Below, piece after piece: positions 8,115-17,698 of a DNA stretch of 64,000 nucleotides. The stretch covers positions 343,100-407,099 of the forward strand of contig CALWKW010000001.1 of the NCBI GenBank assembly GCA_944381365.1, in the 5' to 3' direction. The first letter of the stretch is position 1. Each line of letters begins with the position of its first letter. Below the pieces are notes generated by a model, which was not told the origin of the DNA, did no database searches, and saw nothing but the letters and a program-made list of their open reading frames with translations. The position numbers and the translations under genes are program-made. The DNA comes from an uncultured Christensenellaceae bacterium (GTDB lineage: Bacteria; Bacillota; Clostridia; Christensenellales; UBA3700).

Positions 8115-8302
8115 ACACATACGGGTGGCACATTGTACCGCACTCATTTATAGGGAATCCGGAGTTGGGAGTCGGCTGGCGGGCCTTGTCTATATATGAC
8201 TGAGGATTACAAAAAACTTTCACAGGATACCCACCTGCTACAAAGCGGGTTCAGAATTGCACTCGTATGCGTGAAAAAGCCTTGCAAATGCAAGGCTTTT
8301 TT
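8115..8302 (+). ncRNA. ssrS: Probable 6S RNA
   Basis: Isolated transcription unit of about 160 nt plus terminator. The two ends pair: CATACGGGTG (8118-8127) with CACTCGTATG near 8260-8270, extended inward by CA-ATT with AATTG. A distal stem uses AATCC with GGATT and AGTC with GACT. Between them is a wide unpaired region, and the 3' side has the small hairpin ACCTGCT/AGCGGGT preceded by GGATACCCACC. Closing stem, large central bubble and apical stem is the plan of 6S RNA, the RNA polymerase-sigma-A decoy, and GC content is much higher than the surroundings. Identification rests on architecture and recollection of Firmicutes 6S sequences, not on an alignment; SRP RNA and tmRNA signatures are absent. 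Confidence 0.6.
8274..8302 (+). terminator. Terminator of the 6S-like RNA
   Basis: GCCTTGCA (8279-8286) pairs with TGCAAGGC (8289-8296) and is followed by TTTTTT. Confidence 0.85.
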
Positions 8303-8427
8303 CATTCTCTTAAATTATTCGTTTTATCTTAATTACTTATTTTATTCATTATATATTATAATATTTTATCAATACTATATTGTATCGATATTTTTTACCA
8401 AACAATACGAAAATTTACTATAATACA

Positions 8428-8453
8428 AAAAAAGCACTATATAGTGCTTTTTA
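8428..8453 (-). terminator. Terminator of the three-gene membrane operon
   Basis: Palindrome AAAAAGCACTAT/ATAGTGCTTTTT just beyond the stop at 8458; T runs on both strands. Confidence 0.7.
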
Positions 8454-8457
8454 TTTG

Positions 8458-9261
8458 TCAATCTTTTAATGCTGAACTTATTTTTTTCAATTTTTCAATT
8501 TGGTCTTTATTTGTAAAGAATCCTTCGATGTCGATGGGCTGAGAATAATTTCCATAATAAAACTCGTTGTCTTTCATAAGTATATATCCATAGACAAATC
8601 CGTATTCTCCGTCTTGTTTATAATCAAATTGCTTTTCACCCAAGGATATTGCAAAGGTAACATCCGCATCTTCCAAATCTTTTCTTGTAGACACGCATGT
8701 AGGATATTTTGCCGAAAAAGACTTGAGCATCTGATAATTGAATTCAAATTTTATGTTTGTAGCAAAGAAATTATAAATTGAATTATTTATTACAGCTTCT
8801 TCTTTGTTGATAGCTATTATATCAATGTTTCTTTCGCCCTTACTATCGATATACTTATCATAATCTATTATAGACAATGCGGATGATTTTTGATAATAGC
8901 TTGTAATCTTGCCTTTGAGATTTATGAATTGTTGAGTTTCGTCATTCAAATCTCTATAAAGATAAGTGCCAAACAATATCTTATTGAGCCAACCGCTGTA
9001 TTCATTGACATAACCCACAGGTTCCCCGCCCGTATCTTTGTCTTCATAAGGCTTGAAATATACGGGATAATACAATTCGTCATTATAAGCGATTGCACTA
9101 TACTTGCTTTCGCCGCATACCGTATAGGCTACTGTCTCGTATTTTCCCGAAAAAGCATCCGAGCCGCCAATAACTCTTATTGTAATCAAGCCGGCAATCA
9201 TCAATGCAATTACAGGAACTATTACGCAAACAGAAATAATAATTTTTGTCTTCTTTGACAT
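8458..9261 (-). CDS. Membrane-anchored protein of unknown function
   Basis: Not recognised. 267 residues with a short basic N terminus, one hydrophobic segment at about residues 6-28 (IIISVCVIVPVIALMIAGL) and no cysteine at a lipobox, so it should be anchored by the N terminus with about 235 residues outside. The outer part is rich in Tyr and acidic residues, with no known motif. It is the last gene of a tight three-gene unit (12 bp after the preceding gene) and starts behind AGGAGG. Together with its neighbours it could form an envelope complex; the function is open. Confidence 0.75.
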   Translation of the reverse strand: MSKKTKIIISVCVIVPVIALMIAGLITIRVIGGSDAFSGKYETVAYTVCGESKYSAIAYNDELYYPVYFKPYEDKDTGGEPVGYVNEYSGWLNKILFGTYLYRDLNDETQQFINLKGKITSYYQKSSALSIIDYDKYIDSKGERNIDIIAINKEEAVINNSIYNFFATNIKFEFNYQMLKSFSAKYPTCVSTRKDLEDADVTFAISLGEKQFDYKQDGEYGFVYGYILMKDNEFYYGNYSQPIDIEGFFTNKDQIEKLKKISSALKD

Positions 9262-9273
9262 ATTGCCTCCTGA

Positions 9274-10278
9274 TTATAATGAATTGTCGAGCGGATTGTC
9301 CAAAACAGCGTCCTTATATTTCTTTGTAGGATCTACTACATGCTGAACATCCTTATAATATTTTTTACCGCTATAATGATAATAATTCACCAAGTCAAAT
9401 GCTTGAGCAAAAACAGTACACATAGAAACTACTATCATAAATCCTATGCCGAGAGTAAGCACTCCCACTACCGCAGCAAGAATCAACGCAAAGAGGTATA
9501 ACATAAGATACATTCCCAAAGAATCCTTGAAGTACTTCTGAGCGATTTTGAAGTTTGCGACAAGGCTTTCTTTCAAAGTCATATCCGATACTACATAAGC
9601 AGGCATCCAACCGGCAAACAAAGCTCTCTTCACTGACAAAAGGACAAGCAATGTAAAGTAAGATATAATTATACCGATAAGGTTATTCCATGCCGAAAAC
9701 AAAAATCCCAATCCAAGGCTCAACGCAAATATAAATGCCAAAATGACAAGCGACAAGCCTACATACGCCAAAGCAAATCTAATCGAACGGGACAGGTTTG
9801 CCACAAGATTGGAAGTAAAGCCGTATTCACTATCCGAAGACATAAAAGCATTCATGATATCCGTGACGGTATAAAGACAGATATAATAGAAAATAGCAAA
9901 CAAGATAATCAAAATTATAATCGCTACGATACCGCCCCAGATAGCCCCTAGATTCTGCTTAAAAATAGCAAGAGCGTCCCGCATGCCCTGTACGAGATTT
10001 TGATATTCCTGAGTCATACCGGGATTTTGTGGATTGGTCACCTCGTCCGAAGGCAAATCATTGTCCGCAACGCCTTTGAATATCGATAACAAATACTCTT
10101 TTATCGTATCGTCAAGGTTGAGCGTCTTCAATTCTTTTACGAAAGTACTCAGCGTAGGCGTAAGTATTGCATAGCCTATAATGCCGAATATAAGCAATGC
10201 CACAAACAATGCGATGGCAATCTTATAGACCAATGAATATTTAGAAATCAGAATACTGAACGAATCTTTTGTTATCAT
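9274..10278 (-). CDS. Polytopic membrane protein of unknown function
   Basis: 334 residues with about six membrane segments: one near 20-42, then after an outer loop of 75 residues (LPSDEVTNPQNPGMTQEY) others near 115-140, 165-200, 200-225, 250-275 and 275-295. The pattern of long TM pairs and the DLVNYYHYSGKKYY region near 300 recalls DUF975/YciC-like bacterial membrane proteins, but the resemblance is weak. The preceding gene ends 3 bp upstream with GGAGAATAG, so the two are translationally coupled. No enzymatic motif is seen. Confidence 0.75.
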   Translation of the reverse strand: MITKDSFSILISKYSLVYKIAIALFVALLIFGIIGYAILTPTLSTFVKELKTLNLDDTIKEYLLSIFKGVADNDLPSDEVTNPQNPGMTQEYQNLVQGMRDALAIFKQNLGAIWGGIVAIIILIILFAIFYYICLYTVTDIMNAFMSSDSEYGFTSNLVANLSRSIRFALAYVGLSLVILAFIFALSLGLGFLFSAWNNLIGIIISYFTLLVLLSVKRALFAGWMPAYVVSDMTLKESLVANFKIAQKYFKDSLGMYLMLYLFALILAAVVGVLTLGIGFMIVVSMCTVFAQAFDLVNYYHYSGKKYYKDVQHVVDPTKKYKDAVLDNPLDNSL

Positions 10279-10281
10279 AAA

Positions 10282-11103
10282 CTATTCTCCCTTTTGATCC
10301 TCTCTTTCTATTTCTTCAACATCAAAATATACCACATATATCAAAATGCTTATATAAGTAATCAATATCCAATAAAACAATACCGAAAACAATGTAAGTA
10401 CAAGCGGCATAAACTTAAAAGGAAAAACCATAATCAAAACCATAGGAATAACGCACAGAACAAATACCCAGAATATAGCAAGGAAAACTCTGAAAATTCT
10501 AGCACTTAGTTCATATACAGACATACCCATGGATTTGCCGAGTCCATAACCTTTCATCGTCATATTGGGAATCGTAAGGCTTGTCATAGACAAAAACCAC
10601 AATTCGCATATTACGAATATTATTGTCGATACTATGCATGCAGGCAAAGCATTGTTGAAAATTTTGATAGATGTATAAAGGAAAGTAGACAACAATACTG
10701 CCACAGCTTCAAGCGAAACAAACAATACAATCATATATTTGAATACAGGCACAAAGTTGTCGTTGATGTGTCCCAAAAAGTTTCTCGTCTTACCTGCCAT
10801 ATAGCTGCCATAACGCATCTTTTGTCTTGTCGAGCCAACCAAAAGACTGACAAAGAAAAGCGACAAAATCATCGCAATGACTATCAGGAAAAATCTCAAC
10901 GGTTTGTCCACATGGTTTATTGTCTTAAAGATTTCAATAAAAGAAGTATAGGTTTTTTCTTTTCTTCCTATGCTGACAATAACTTCAATCATAGAGAGAG
11001 GCTGAGCAAAAATACCAAACAAAATTGCCGGCAATATCGTCATGCCGAAACTTCTGAAAAAGTTGTGTTTTAAGTATTTTAATGTCAAAGCCGAATAAGT
11101 CAT
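10282..11103 (-). CDS. Polytopic membrane protein of unknown function
   Basis: 273 residues, first gene of the three-gene membrane operon, starting behind AAGGAGAAG. About six hydrophobic segments (near 15-40, 68-90, 118-142, 152-175, 205-235 and 235-262), a short cytoplasmic N terminus beginning TYSALTLKYLKHNFFRSFG, and an acidic tail EEIEREDQKGE. It has no recognisable family motif. Its stop codon is TAG, shortly before the next start. Gene order and spacing imply that the three proteins act together. Confidence 0.75.
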   Translation of the reverse strand: MTYSALTLKYLKHNFFRSFGMTILPAILFGIFAQPLSMIEVIVSIGRKEKTYTSFIEIFKTINHVDKPLRFFLIVIAMILSLFFVSLLVGSTRQKMRYGSYMAGKTRNFLGHINDNFVPVFKYMIVLFVSLEAVAVLLSTFLYTSIKIFNNALPACIVSTIIFVICELWFLSMTSLTIPNMTMKGYGLGKSMGMSVYELSARIFRVFLAIFWVFVLCVIPMVLIMVFPFKFMPLVLTLFSVLFYWILITYISILIYVVYFDVEEIEREDQKGE

Positions 11104-11169
11104 ACTTCTCCTTATATTATATAAACAGCTTGATTCATTGTTTTATTGTATTATATATAATATAATATT

Positions 11170-11823
11170 CTATTTTTCAGAATAATTTTTTCTTATAAAT
11201 TCGGTTGCTTCCTGAGGTGTTTTTGCTCTGAATATCACATTTTTATTGTGAATATTGTCAAAGTCGCCAAATCCCCACAGACAAAGTATACAATCCATTC
11301 CCAAGCTTTCGGCACCTTCTACATCATAAATAGTGTCGCCCACCATCACGCAATCTTTGCTTGTGATACCCAAGCTGTCGATAGCATACTTGAGAATAGA
11401 AGATTTACTTTCCCTTACATTATACACCAAACCCGACAAACAATCAATATACTCTCTGATTTTAAAATATCTCAAAAGTTCGTCAGCTTCTTCGTGTTTT
11501 TTGCAAGTAGCCACTCCCGTGAATATACCCTGCATGTTATGGCAATCTCTCAGCATCTCATACACTCCGTCATAAAGACAGGATTTGTATATAGCATTTT
11601 CGCCCACATAAAGCTCTCTGAAATAAGCTACCATCTCATAAGCTTTTTCTATGTCGCCCGTAAGCTTTGTGAATGTCTCAGAAAGCGGAGGTCCGATATA
11701 CTTTGTATATTGACTTTTGTCTATATTAAGACCGTATTTATCAAAGGTCTTTTTCAATATAATTTCTACACCTTCGTAGGTATTGCTTATCGTGCCGTCA
11801 AAATCAAAAAATATATATTTCAT
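11170..11823 (-). CDS. HAD hydrolase, phosphoglycolate-phosphatase-like
   Basis: Haloacid-dehalogenase superfamily phosphatase with an alpha-helical cap (subfamily IA), 217 residues. Motif I is FFDFDGTIS (residues 5-12, nucleophile and acid Asp), motif II VATCKKH near 108, motif III Lys near 140 (ESKSSILKYA) and motif IV VMVGDTIYDVEGA near 162. Substrates of this group are small phosphates such as phosphoglycolate; none can be chosen here. The gene has no clear Shine-Dalgarno and begins 1 bp after the valS stop, so it is probably translated by coupling. It ends in TAG. Confidence 0.9.
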   Translation of the reverse strand: MKYIFFDFDGTISNTYEGVEIILKKTFDKYGLNIDKSQYTKYIGPPLSETFTKLTGDIEKAYEMVAYFRELYVGENAIYKSCLYDGVYEMLRDCHNMQGIFTGVATCKKHEEADELLRYFKIREYIDCLSGLVYNVRESKSSILKYAIDSLGITSKDCVMVGDTIYDVEGAESLGMDCILCLWGFGDFDNIHNKNVIFRAKTPQEATEFIRKNYSEK

Positions 11824-11824
11824 A

Positions 11825-14455
11825 TTACGAATTTTTGAGATTGTTTATCTCAGCAAGGAGTTTTTCTGCCTGCTCTTTATAGCCTTGCAACTTTGACTGC
11901 TCCTTGTCTATAAGAGCCTTGGGAGCTTTTGCGACAAAACCTTGATTTGACAAAAGTTTTGTACTTCTCTCGACTTCGCTCAAAGTCTTTTCGTACTCAG
12001 CTGTCAATCTTTGGATTTCTTTGTCAAAATCCACGAGTTCGCCCAAAGGCACTGCTATTTCTCCGAATGAGCCGAAGAGAGAAACAAGCTTTTGATTGAT
12101 GCCGTTTTTATCTTGAACAAACTCTGCATTCTCTACGCTTGCCAATTTGCAGACATAACTTATATCCTTAGGATTAACAGTGCTGTTTACAAGATAAATA
12201 TTGACTTTCTTTGAAGGAGCAACGCCTTTTTCCGCTTTCATGTTGCGGATAGCTTTGATTGCTTCCATAGCATATTCAAATTCTTCGCTCTCTTTTGTGT
12301 ACTTGTACTTTTTGTTTACCTGAGGCCAAGAAGCGATTACCACGCTCTTGTTCTTCTTTGTGGTAGGCAAACTCTTATAAATTTCATCTGTGATGAAAGG
12401 TACAAAAGGATGCATGAGTTTTAAAATATTCTCAAGCACATATACCAAAACCGTCAAAGTATTTGCCTTTTTGTCCTCGTTGTCGCCATAAAGAGCTACT
12501 TTTGCAAGCTCGATATACCAGTCACAGAATTCAGACCAAACAAAATCATAGAGTTTTGCTGCGGCATTTCCCAATTCGTATTTTTCAAGATTTACTGTCA
12601 CATCTTTTATAGCTTTGTTTAGTTTTGACAATATCCACTTGTCGGCATTTGTCAATCTGAAGCTGCCCATTTCCTTGAGTCTTACGCCCTTTGAGTTGAG
12701 AAGCACAAATCTTGACGCATTCCAGAGTTTGTTCATAAAGTTTCTTGCAAACTCTGTCTTTTGGTCAGTATATCTTGTATCGTTTCCGGGAGCAAGACCT
12801 TGTACCAAAGAAAATCTGAGGCTGTCCGCACCGTAGTTTTCGATAATCTCGAGAGGGTCAATACCGTTTCCGAGCGACTTGCTCATCTTTCTTCCCTGAT
12901 TATCTCTTACGATACCGTGAATAAGCACTTCGGGGAAAGGTATTTCTCCCATGTGTTCTATACCCGAGAAAATCATTCTTGCTACCCAGAAGAAAATTAT
13001 GTCGTATGCTGTGACAAGCAAACTGTTGGGATAGAAGTATTTGAGGTCCTCTGTCTTGTCGGGATAACCCAATGTGGAGAAAGGCCACAATGCACTAGAA
13101 AACCATGTATCGAGCACATCCTCATCCTGTCTTATATGCTTGCTTCCGCACTTGGGACATACTTCTACATCTTGTTTGCTTACTGTCATTTCGCCGCAGT
13201 CATCACAATAATATGCAGGTATTCTGTGTCCCCACCAAAGCTGACGGGAAATACACCAATCCTTGATATTTTCCATCCAGTTGAAATATACCTTGCTGAA
13301 TCTGTCGGGGATAAATTCTACCTTTTTCTTTCTTACGACATCGATAGCAGGTTTTGCAAGAGGCTCCATTTTTACAAACCATTGTTTGCTGACGATAGGC
13401 TCTACCGTAGAATGACAACGATAGCATTCGCCTACATTGTGTTTGTAATCCTCGATTTTTACCATATAGCCTTGTTCTTGCAAGTCTTTACAAATAGCGT
13501 CTCTTGCTACCTGTCTGTCCATGCCTGCATACTTACCGGCTTTTTCGTTCATGCTTCCGTCATCGTTCATAACTTTGATGACTTCGAGATTGTGTCTTAA
13601 ACCTACTTCAAAGTCATTAGGATCGTGAGCAGGGGTAATCTTTACGGCACCGCTACCGAAATCCATCTCTACATATTCGTCTGCAATGACGGGAATTTGC
13701 TTGTTGAGCAAAGGAAGGATAAGCATTTTGCCTACCATATCCTTGTATCTTTCGTCTTTGGGATTTACTGCTACGGCAGTATCGCCGAGCATTGTCTCGG
13801 GACGGGTAGTAGCTACCACGATTTCGCCGCTGCCGTCTGCCAAAGGATATCTGATGTTCCACAAATGGCTGTCCTGCTCTTTATATTCTACTTCGGCATC
13901 GCTCAAAGCTGTCTTGCAGCAAGGACACCAGTTGATAATTCTATCACCCTTGTAGATAAGTCCTTTGTTGTAAAGATTGACAAAAACTTCTTTTACGGCC
14001 TTAGAGCATTTTTCGTCCATAGTGAAAGCTTCTCTCGACCAATCGCATGACGCACCGAGTTTTTTGAGCTGTTCGACTATTCTTCCGCCATATTTGTTTT
14101 TCCAAGCCCATGCTCTTTCCAAAAAGCCTTCTCTGCCCGTATCCTGCTTTGTAAGACCTTCTTTTTTCATTTGCTCTACGATTTTTACTTCAGTAGCAAT
14201 AGAAGCATGGTCGGTACCGGGAAGCCAGAGAGTGCTGAATCCCTGCATTCTCTTGAATCTGATGATTACATCCTGAATAGTATCGTTGAGAGCATGTCCC
14301 ATGTGAAGTTGTCCGGTGATATTGGGAGGGGGAATAACGATAGTAAAAGGCTCTTTTTTGCTGTCTACTTTTGCTTTGAAATAACCTTTATCTACCCACT
14401 CCTTATACAATTTATCTTCAAAATCTTTTGGATTGTAAGTTTTTGCCATTTCCAT
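11825..14455 (-). CDS. valS: Valyl-tRNA synthetase
   Basis: Class Ia aminoacyl-tRNA synthetase of 876 residues that charges tRNA-Val and edits mischarged threonine. HIGH-type motif [13 protein letters not shown] near residues 40-52, editing (CP1) domain with [17 protein letters not shown] near 215, zinc-knuckle cysteines in the CP1/CP core ([15 protein letters not shown]), KMSKS signature KMSKSLGNG near 525, anticodon domain, and the C-terminal coiled-coil arm (about 805-876) typical of ValRS. Start 14455 follows GAGGAAG; the ATG at 14497 would add a basic leader without a site. No T-box is seen upstream. Confidence 0.97.
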   Translation of the reverse strand: MEMAKTYNPKDFEDKLYKEWVDKGYFKAKVDSKKEPFTIVIPPPNITGQLHMGHALNDTIQDVIIRFKRMQGFSTLWLPGTDHASIATEVKIVEQMKKEGLTKQDTGREGFLERAWAWKNKYGGRIVEQLKKLGASCDWSREAFTMDEKCSKAVKEVFVNLYNKGLIYKGDRIINWCPCCKTALSDAEVEYKEQDSHLWNIRYPLADGSGEIVVATTRPETMLGDTAVAVNPKDERYKDMVGKMLILPLLNKQIPVIADEYVEMDFGSGAVKITPAHDPNDFEVGLRHNLEVIKVMNDDGSMNEKAGKYAGMDRQVARDAICKDLQEQGYMVKIEDYKHNVGECYRCHSTVEPIVSKQWFVKMEPLAKPAIDVVRKKKVEFIPDRFSKVYFNWMENIKDWCISRQLWWGHRIPAYYCDDCGEMTVSKQDVEVCPKCGSKHIRQDEDVLDTWFSSALWPFSTLGYPDKTEDLKYFYPNSLLVTAYDIIFFWVARMIFSGIEHMGEIPFPEVLIHGIVRDNQGRKMSKSLGNGIDPLEIIENYGADSLRFSLVQGLAPGNDTRYTDQKTEFARNFMNKLWNASRFVLLNSKGVRLKEMGSFRLTNADKWILSKLNKAIKDVTVNLEKYELGNAAAKLYDFVWSEFCDWYIELAKVALYGDNEDKKANTLTVLVYVLENILKLMHPFVPFITDEIYKSLPTTKKNKSVVIASWPQVNKKYKYTKESEEFEYAMEAIKAIRNMKAEKGVAPSKKVNIYLVNSTVNPKDISYVCKLASVENAEFVQDKNGINQKLVSLFGSFGEIAVPLGELVDFDKEIQRLTAEYEKTLSEVERSTKLLSNQGFVAKAPKALIDKEQSKLQGYKEQAEKLLAEINNLKNS

Positions 14456-14524
14456 AAAATTTCTTCCTCTTTTCCTCTTTTTCTTTTCTATATACAAAAA
14501 ATTTTTATCATGATTATCATCTTA

Positions 14525-14785
14525 TCAATACTGCATTTTGATTATAGCCACAAGCATACCGATAAGCATTATACCCAAAGAAACATACTTAAAAGCCATA
14601 TAGACTATATCCGTATTTTCCACTTCGCCTTTTTCGTTTCGTTTTTTTGCGATAGCATTGGCAATCGGACGACTGCAAAAGCTCAGAATAAGACCTACTA
14701 TCATTATGCAAAGACCTGTAATGACGGCAGGTTGTGTAAATCTGTCCCAGTGAAATTCAAAAGCCATTGTCAAAAGTATGTTCAT
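14525..14785 (-). CDS. Small two-span membrane protein
   Basis: 86 residues, unrecognised. Two hydrophobic stretches at about 18-38 and 62-82 flank a basic-acidic loop (AKKRNEKGEVENTD), so it should be a hairpin in the membrane. Preceded by AAGGAAAACG, and 69 bp upstream of valS in the same direction. The coding potential is supported by a clean frame and good start, but the role is unknown. Confidence 0.6.
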   Translation of the reverse strand: MNILLTMAFEFHWDRFTQPAVITGLCIMIVGLILSFCSRPIANAIAKKRNEKGEVENTDIVYMAFKYVSLGIMLIGMLVAIIKMQY

Positions 14786-14905
14786 TGTCGTTTTCCTTGA
14801 AGTGTAATAAATTGTTTTTAGATAAAAGCATTTATTTAGTTATGTATGTTTTTATCAAAACACGATTTTGCTTTTATCGTTTATTTAAATACAAAAAATA
14901 TTTTA

Positions 14906-15619
14906 TTATTTGTCTTGATTGATATCGTCTTGATTATCGATAGTCTTTTCTACACTCTCCTCACTTTCCACTTTTCTTTCTTTTACTTCGGGAAGAGGAT
15001 TGCCGTATCTGTCGAGAGTATCCAAAATTCCGCTTTCTCTGATTTTCTTGAGCTGTTTTGCATAGATGACGGTATATTGCACTGCCGCAACTATTGCCAA
15101 AACGCTGCCGATTGCGAGAATTGCCGTATCCACATAATATACGATTTCATGCAAGCCTGCAAAGAAAGCCAAAGCTATACCGATAAAATAAATGCTTGCA
15201 CCGGCTTTGCCGACCTTGTTGGATTTCTGCTCTATCTGACGCTTGCTTGCTCTCATAAAATACTTTGAAGAAACTGCCATAAACAATTCTTTGACAATTA
15301 TGATTACCGCAAAAATCCAATGGAGATTGCCGCAAATACAAAGCATAAGCATTGCAAGACACTGAAGCAATTTGTCTGCGATAGGGTCCAAAACCTTGCC
15401 GATATCGCTTGTTTGATTAAAATGTCTTGCGATATAGCCATCGCACACATCTGTGATTTCTGCAAAAACAAAAATTCCTATACCTGCCCAAAGATATTTG
15501 AGCTCATCGCTTTTTACCGCATATTCTGCCATCATCCATACAAAAAAAGGGATACAAATGAGTCTGATATAGGTCAGAATATTGGGAATGGTAAACAATT
15601 CTTCTTTCTTGAATTTCAT
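14906..15619 (-). CDS. pgsA: CDP-diacylglycerol-glycerol-3-phosphate phosphatidyltransferase
   Basis: Membrane enzyme of the CDP-alcohol phosphatidyltransferase family (237 residues) making phosphatidylglycerophosphate, the first step to phosphatidylglycerol and cardiolipin. The family signature is complete: D-VC-DG-YI-AR, then G and two Asp in GKVLDPIADK (near residues 57-83). About five to six membrane segments follow. A charged 50-residue C-terminal tail (KERKVESEESVEKT...) is longer than usual. Start 15619 is preferred over 15682 because of AAGAGGT and because the family begins with xxIPNILTxxRL. Divergent from the ABC transporter operon. Confidence 0.92.
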   Translation of the reverse strand: MKFKKEELFTIPNILTYIRLICIPFFVWMMAEYAVKSDELKYLWAGIGIFVFAEITDVCDGYIARHFNQTSDIGKVLDPIADKLLQCLAMLMLCICGNLHWIFAVIIIVKELFMAVSSKYFMRASKRQIEQKSNKVGKAGASIYFIGIALAFFAGLHEIVYYVDTAILAIGSVLAIVAAVQYTVIYAKQLKKIRESGILDTLDRYGNPLPEVKERKVESEESVEKTIDNQDDINQDK

Positions 15620-15653
15620 ACTTGTACCTCTTGAAAAACCTATTCGGTAATTT

Positions 15654-15682
15654 ATTATACCACATACAAAATAGATATACAA
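15654..15682 (-). promoter_or_regulatory. pgsA promoter
   Basis: Minus-strand TTGTAT (15677-15682), 17-bp spacer, TATAAT (15654-15659) with TGG directly before the -10 box (extended -10 like). Confidence 0.6.
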
Positions 15683-15880
15683 TTATTTTAATACAAAATA
15701 CAGATATCTTTTATTTTTATTATATTTAATATCAAAAGAGCGTTATATTGACAAAATTCTCATTATCCCCCACTTTTGTCCATATAGTTTTTTAACTTTC
15801 CGAGATTTTGGGGATATGGATTTGCTAACACTTACCCACTGCTTTTCATATAATGTATTGACAAACTTCAGGAGGTAAAA

Positions 15881-16882
15881 ATGAAAAAAAGTTTATGTAT
15901 ATTACTGTCGATAGCAATACTTATCGTGTCTTGTGTCGGCATTATGAGCGGCTGTACAAACGATGATCCAAATACTATCAAACTCATCGAAGTCACGCAC
16001 TCAGTATTCTATGCTCCCCTCTATGTGGCAATAGACGGCGGATATTTTGAAGAACAAGGGCTTACAATCGAGCTCACAAACGGCGGCGGTGCCGACAAAT
16101 GTATGACTTCAGTCATCGCCAATCAATCCGACATAGGACTTATGGGCCCCGAAGCGGCTATATATATTTACAACGAAGGCAGGAGCGACTACCCTGTAAT
16201 TTTCGGACAACTCACAAAAAAGGACGGCTCATTTTTGATGGCAAGAGAGGAAATGCCTGATTTTGAATGGAGCGATATCGCCTCAAAAGAAGTAATAGGC
16301 GGCAGAAAAGGCGGAGTACCTGCCATGGCGTTGGAATACGCAATCAAAAAAGCCGGACTTACTGACGGAGTCAATTACACAATGAACTATGATGTCCAAT
16401 ACGACCTCATCGGACCTGCATTCGAAGGCGGTACGGGAGATTTCTGTACCATGTTTGAGCCTGCTGCGTCAAATATGCAAAAAGCAGGCAAAGCTTATAT
16501 CGTGGCATCGGTAGGCGAACAAGCCGGCGATATGCCTTTTACGGCATTTATGGCTACAAAGAGCTATATATCCTCACACAGAGAGCAAGTAGACAAATTC
16601 CTTAGTGCAATAATCAAGGCTATGGATTTTGTAAACAACTCTACTGCCGAAGAAATAGCAAAAATACTCGCTCCTTCTTTTGACGGAACAGACCTTGCTA
16701 CTCTTACCGCATCCATACAATCTTATAAAGATATCGGTGCATATTCTACCTCGCCTATAATGCAAAAAGAAGATTTTGAGCTTTTGCAGGATGTAATTAT
16801 CGATGCAGGCGTCATGACCAAGCGAGCAGACTTTGACAAACTTATCGACAATACGATTGCCGAGGCACTAATCAAAAAATAA
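15881..16882 (+). CDS. ABC transporter substrate-binding lipoprotein (NMT1/NitT-TauT type)
   Basis: Lipoprotein of 333 residues: signal peptide with lipobox IMSGC (Cys at residue 25), then an NMT1/THI5-like (SsuA/ThiY/NrtA) periplasmic-type fold. TLIEVTHSVFYAPLYVAIDGGYFEEQGL-like start is characteristic, and LTNGGGADKCMTSVIANQSDIGLMGPEAA matches the ligand cleft. Members bind nitrate, sulfonates, taurine, pyrimidine thiamine precursors or riboflavin; the ligand here is not determinable. Start behind AGGAGG; a -10 box TATAAT lies at 15849-15854 with a weak -35. First gene of a three-gene operon with ATPase and permease. No TPP or FMN riboswitch is visible in the 200-bp leader region. Confidence 0.9.
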   Translation: MKKSLCILLSIAILIVSCVGIMSGCTNDDPNTIKLIEVTHSVFYAPLYVAIDGGYFEEQGLTIELTNGGGADKCMTSVIANQSDIGLMGPEAAIYIYNEGRSDYPVIFGQLTKKDGSFLMAREEMPDFEWSDIASKEVIGGRKGGVPAMALEYAIKKAGLTDGVNYTMNYDVQYDLIGPAFEGGTGDFCTMFEPAASNMQKAGKAYIVASVGEQAGDMPFTAFMATKSYISSHREQVDKFLSAIIKAMDFVNNSTAEEIAKILAPSFDGTDLATLTASIQSYKDIGAYSTSPIMQKEDFELLQDVIIDAGVMTKRADFDKLIDNTIAEALIKK

Positions 16883-16900
16883 AAACCTAAAGAGGCAAAT

Positions 16901-17698
16901 ATGAAAACAATCTTACAAATGCAGAATGTATCTTTGACCTATCATACTCTCAAAAACGAAACGCAAGCGGTCAAAGATTTGAGTTTTGAGGGGTACGAAG
17001 GCGAACTTCTCGGCATTGTAGGTCCAAGCGGTTGTGGCAAAACCACGATTTTATCGCTTTTATCGGGTATTCTCTCTCCCTCTCAGGGAGAGGTACTCAT
17101 AGGCGGAGAAAAGGCGGATTGCCATTCAAACCTTACGGGATACATGTTGCAGAGAGACGAACTGATGTCTTGGAGGACGATATTGAGCAATGTACTTTTG
17201 GGGCTTGAAATAAAAAAGATAAAAACCCCCGAAAAAATCGAGCATGCCAAAGAATTGCTGAACAAATACAATCTGGGAGAATTCAAAGATTTTTATCCCA
17301 ATCAGCTTTCGGGCGGTATGAAACAGCGTGTAGCTTTGATACGAACATTGGTGCTCGAGCCAAAACTTTTATTGCTTGACGAACCTTTTTCTGCTCTGGA
17401 CTTTCAGACCAGACTCAATGTCGTGGAAGATGTCTACACAATCCTCAAAAGCGAAGGAAAGAGTGCCGTCTTCGTCACTCACGACATAAGCGAAGCCATA
17501 TCGATGTGCGACAGAGTCATTGTCCTTACACATCGCCCTTGCAGCGTAAAGACGATAATCGACCTCTTTGAACTCAAGGATTATACACCTTTAAAGAGAA
17601 GAGAGCTTCCTGTATTCAGCAAATATTTTGACAAGATATGGCATAGCTTGCAAGATACAAAGGAGAAAGAAAATGACAAAGAGATTACAAAAAAATGA
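16901..17698 (+). CDS. ABC transporter ATP-binding protein (NitT/TauT type)
   Basis: Cytoplasmic ATPase subunit, 265 residues. Walker A GPSGCGKTT (near 42-50), Q-loop QRDELMSW (near 86), ABC signature LSGGMKQR (near 134), Walker B LLLLDEPFSALD (near 155) and switch His in VTHDISEA (near 190). The QRDELMSW/LLPW type Q-loop and the sequence as a whole belong to the SsuB/TauB/ThiZ subfamily. It lies 18 bp after the binding-protein gene and overlaps the permease start by 26 bp, which fixes them as one transporter. Confidence 0.93.
   Translation: MKTILQMQNVSLTYHTLKNETQAVKDLSFEGYEGELLGIVGPSGCGKTTILSLLSGILSPSQGEVLIGGEKADCHSNLTGYMLQRDELMSWRTILSNVLLGLEIKKIKTPEKIEHAKELLNKYNLGEFKDFYPNQLSGGMKQRVALIRTLVLEPKLLLLDEPFSALDFQTRLNVVEDVYTILKSEGKSAVFVTHDISEAISMCDRVIVLTHRPCSVKTIIDLFELKDYTPLKRRELPVFSKYFDKIWHSLQDTKEKENDKEITKK

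Noticed and set aside
8196..8423. 75-codon ORF downstream of the 8103 promoter
   Set aside because: It overlaps the structured RNA and runs through its terminator; no ribosome site and no protein-like sequence.
12761..13600. Plus-strand ORF of 279 codons within valS
   Set aside because: Antisense shadow of valS with no ribosome site and no recognisable protein.
15749..15775. TTGACA at 15749 as the ABC operon promoter
   Set aside because: No -10 box at 16-18 bp; the TATAAT at 15849 is better placed although its -35 is weak.
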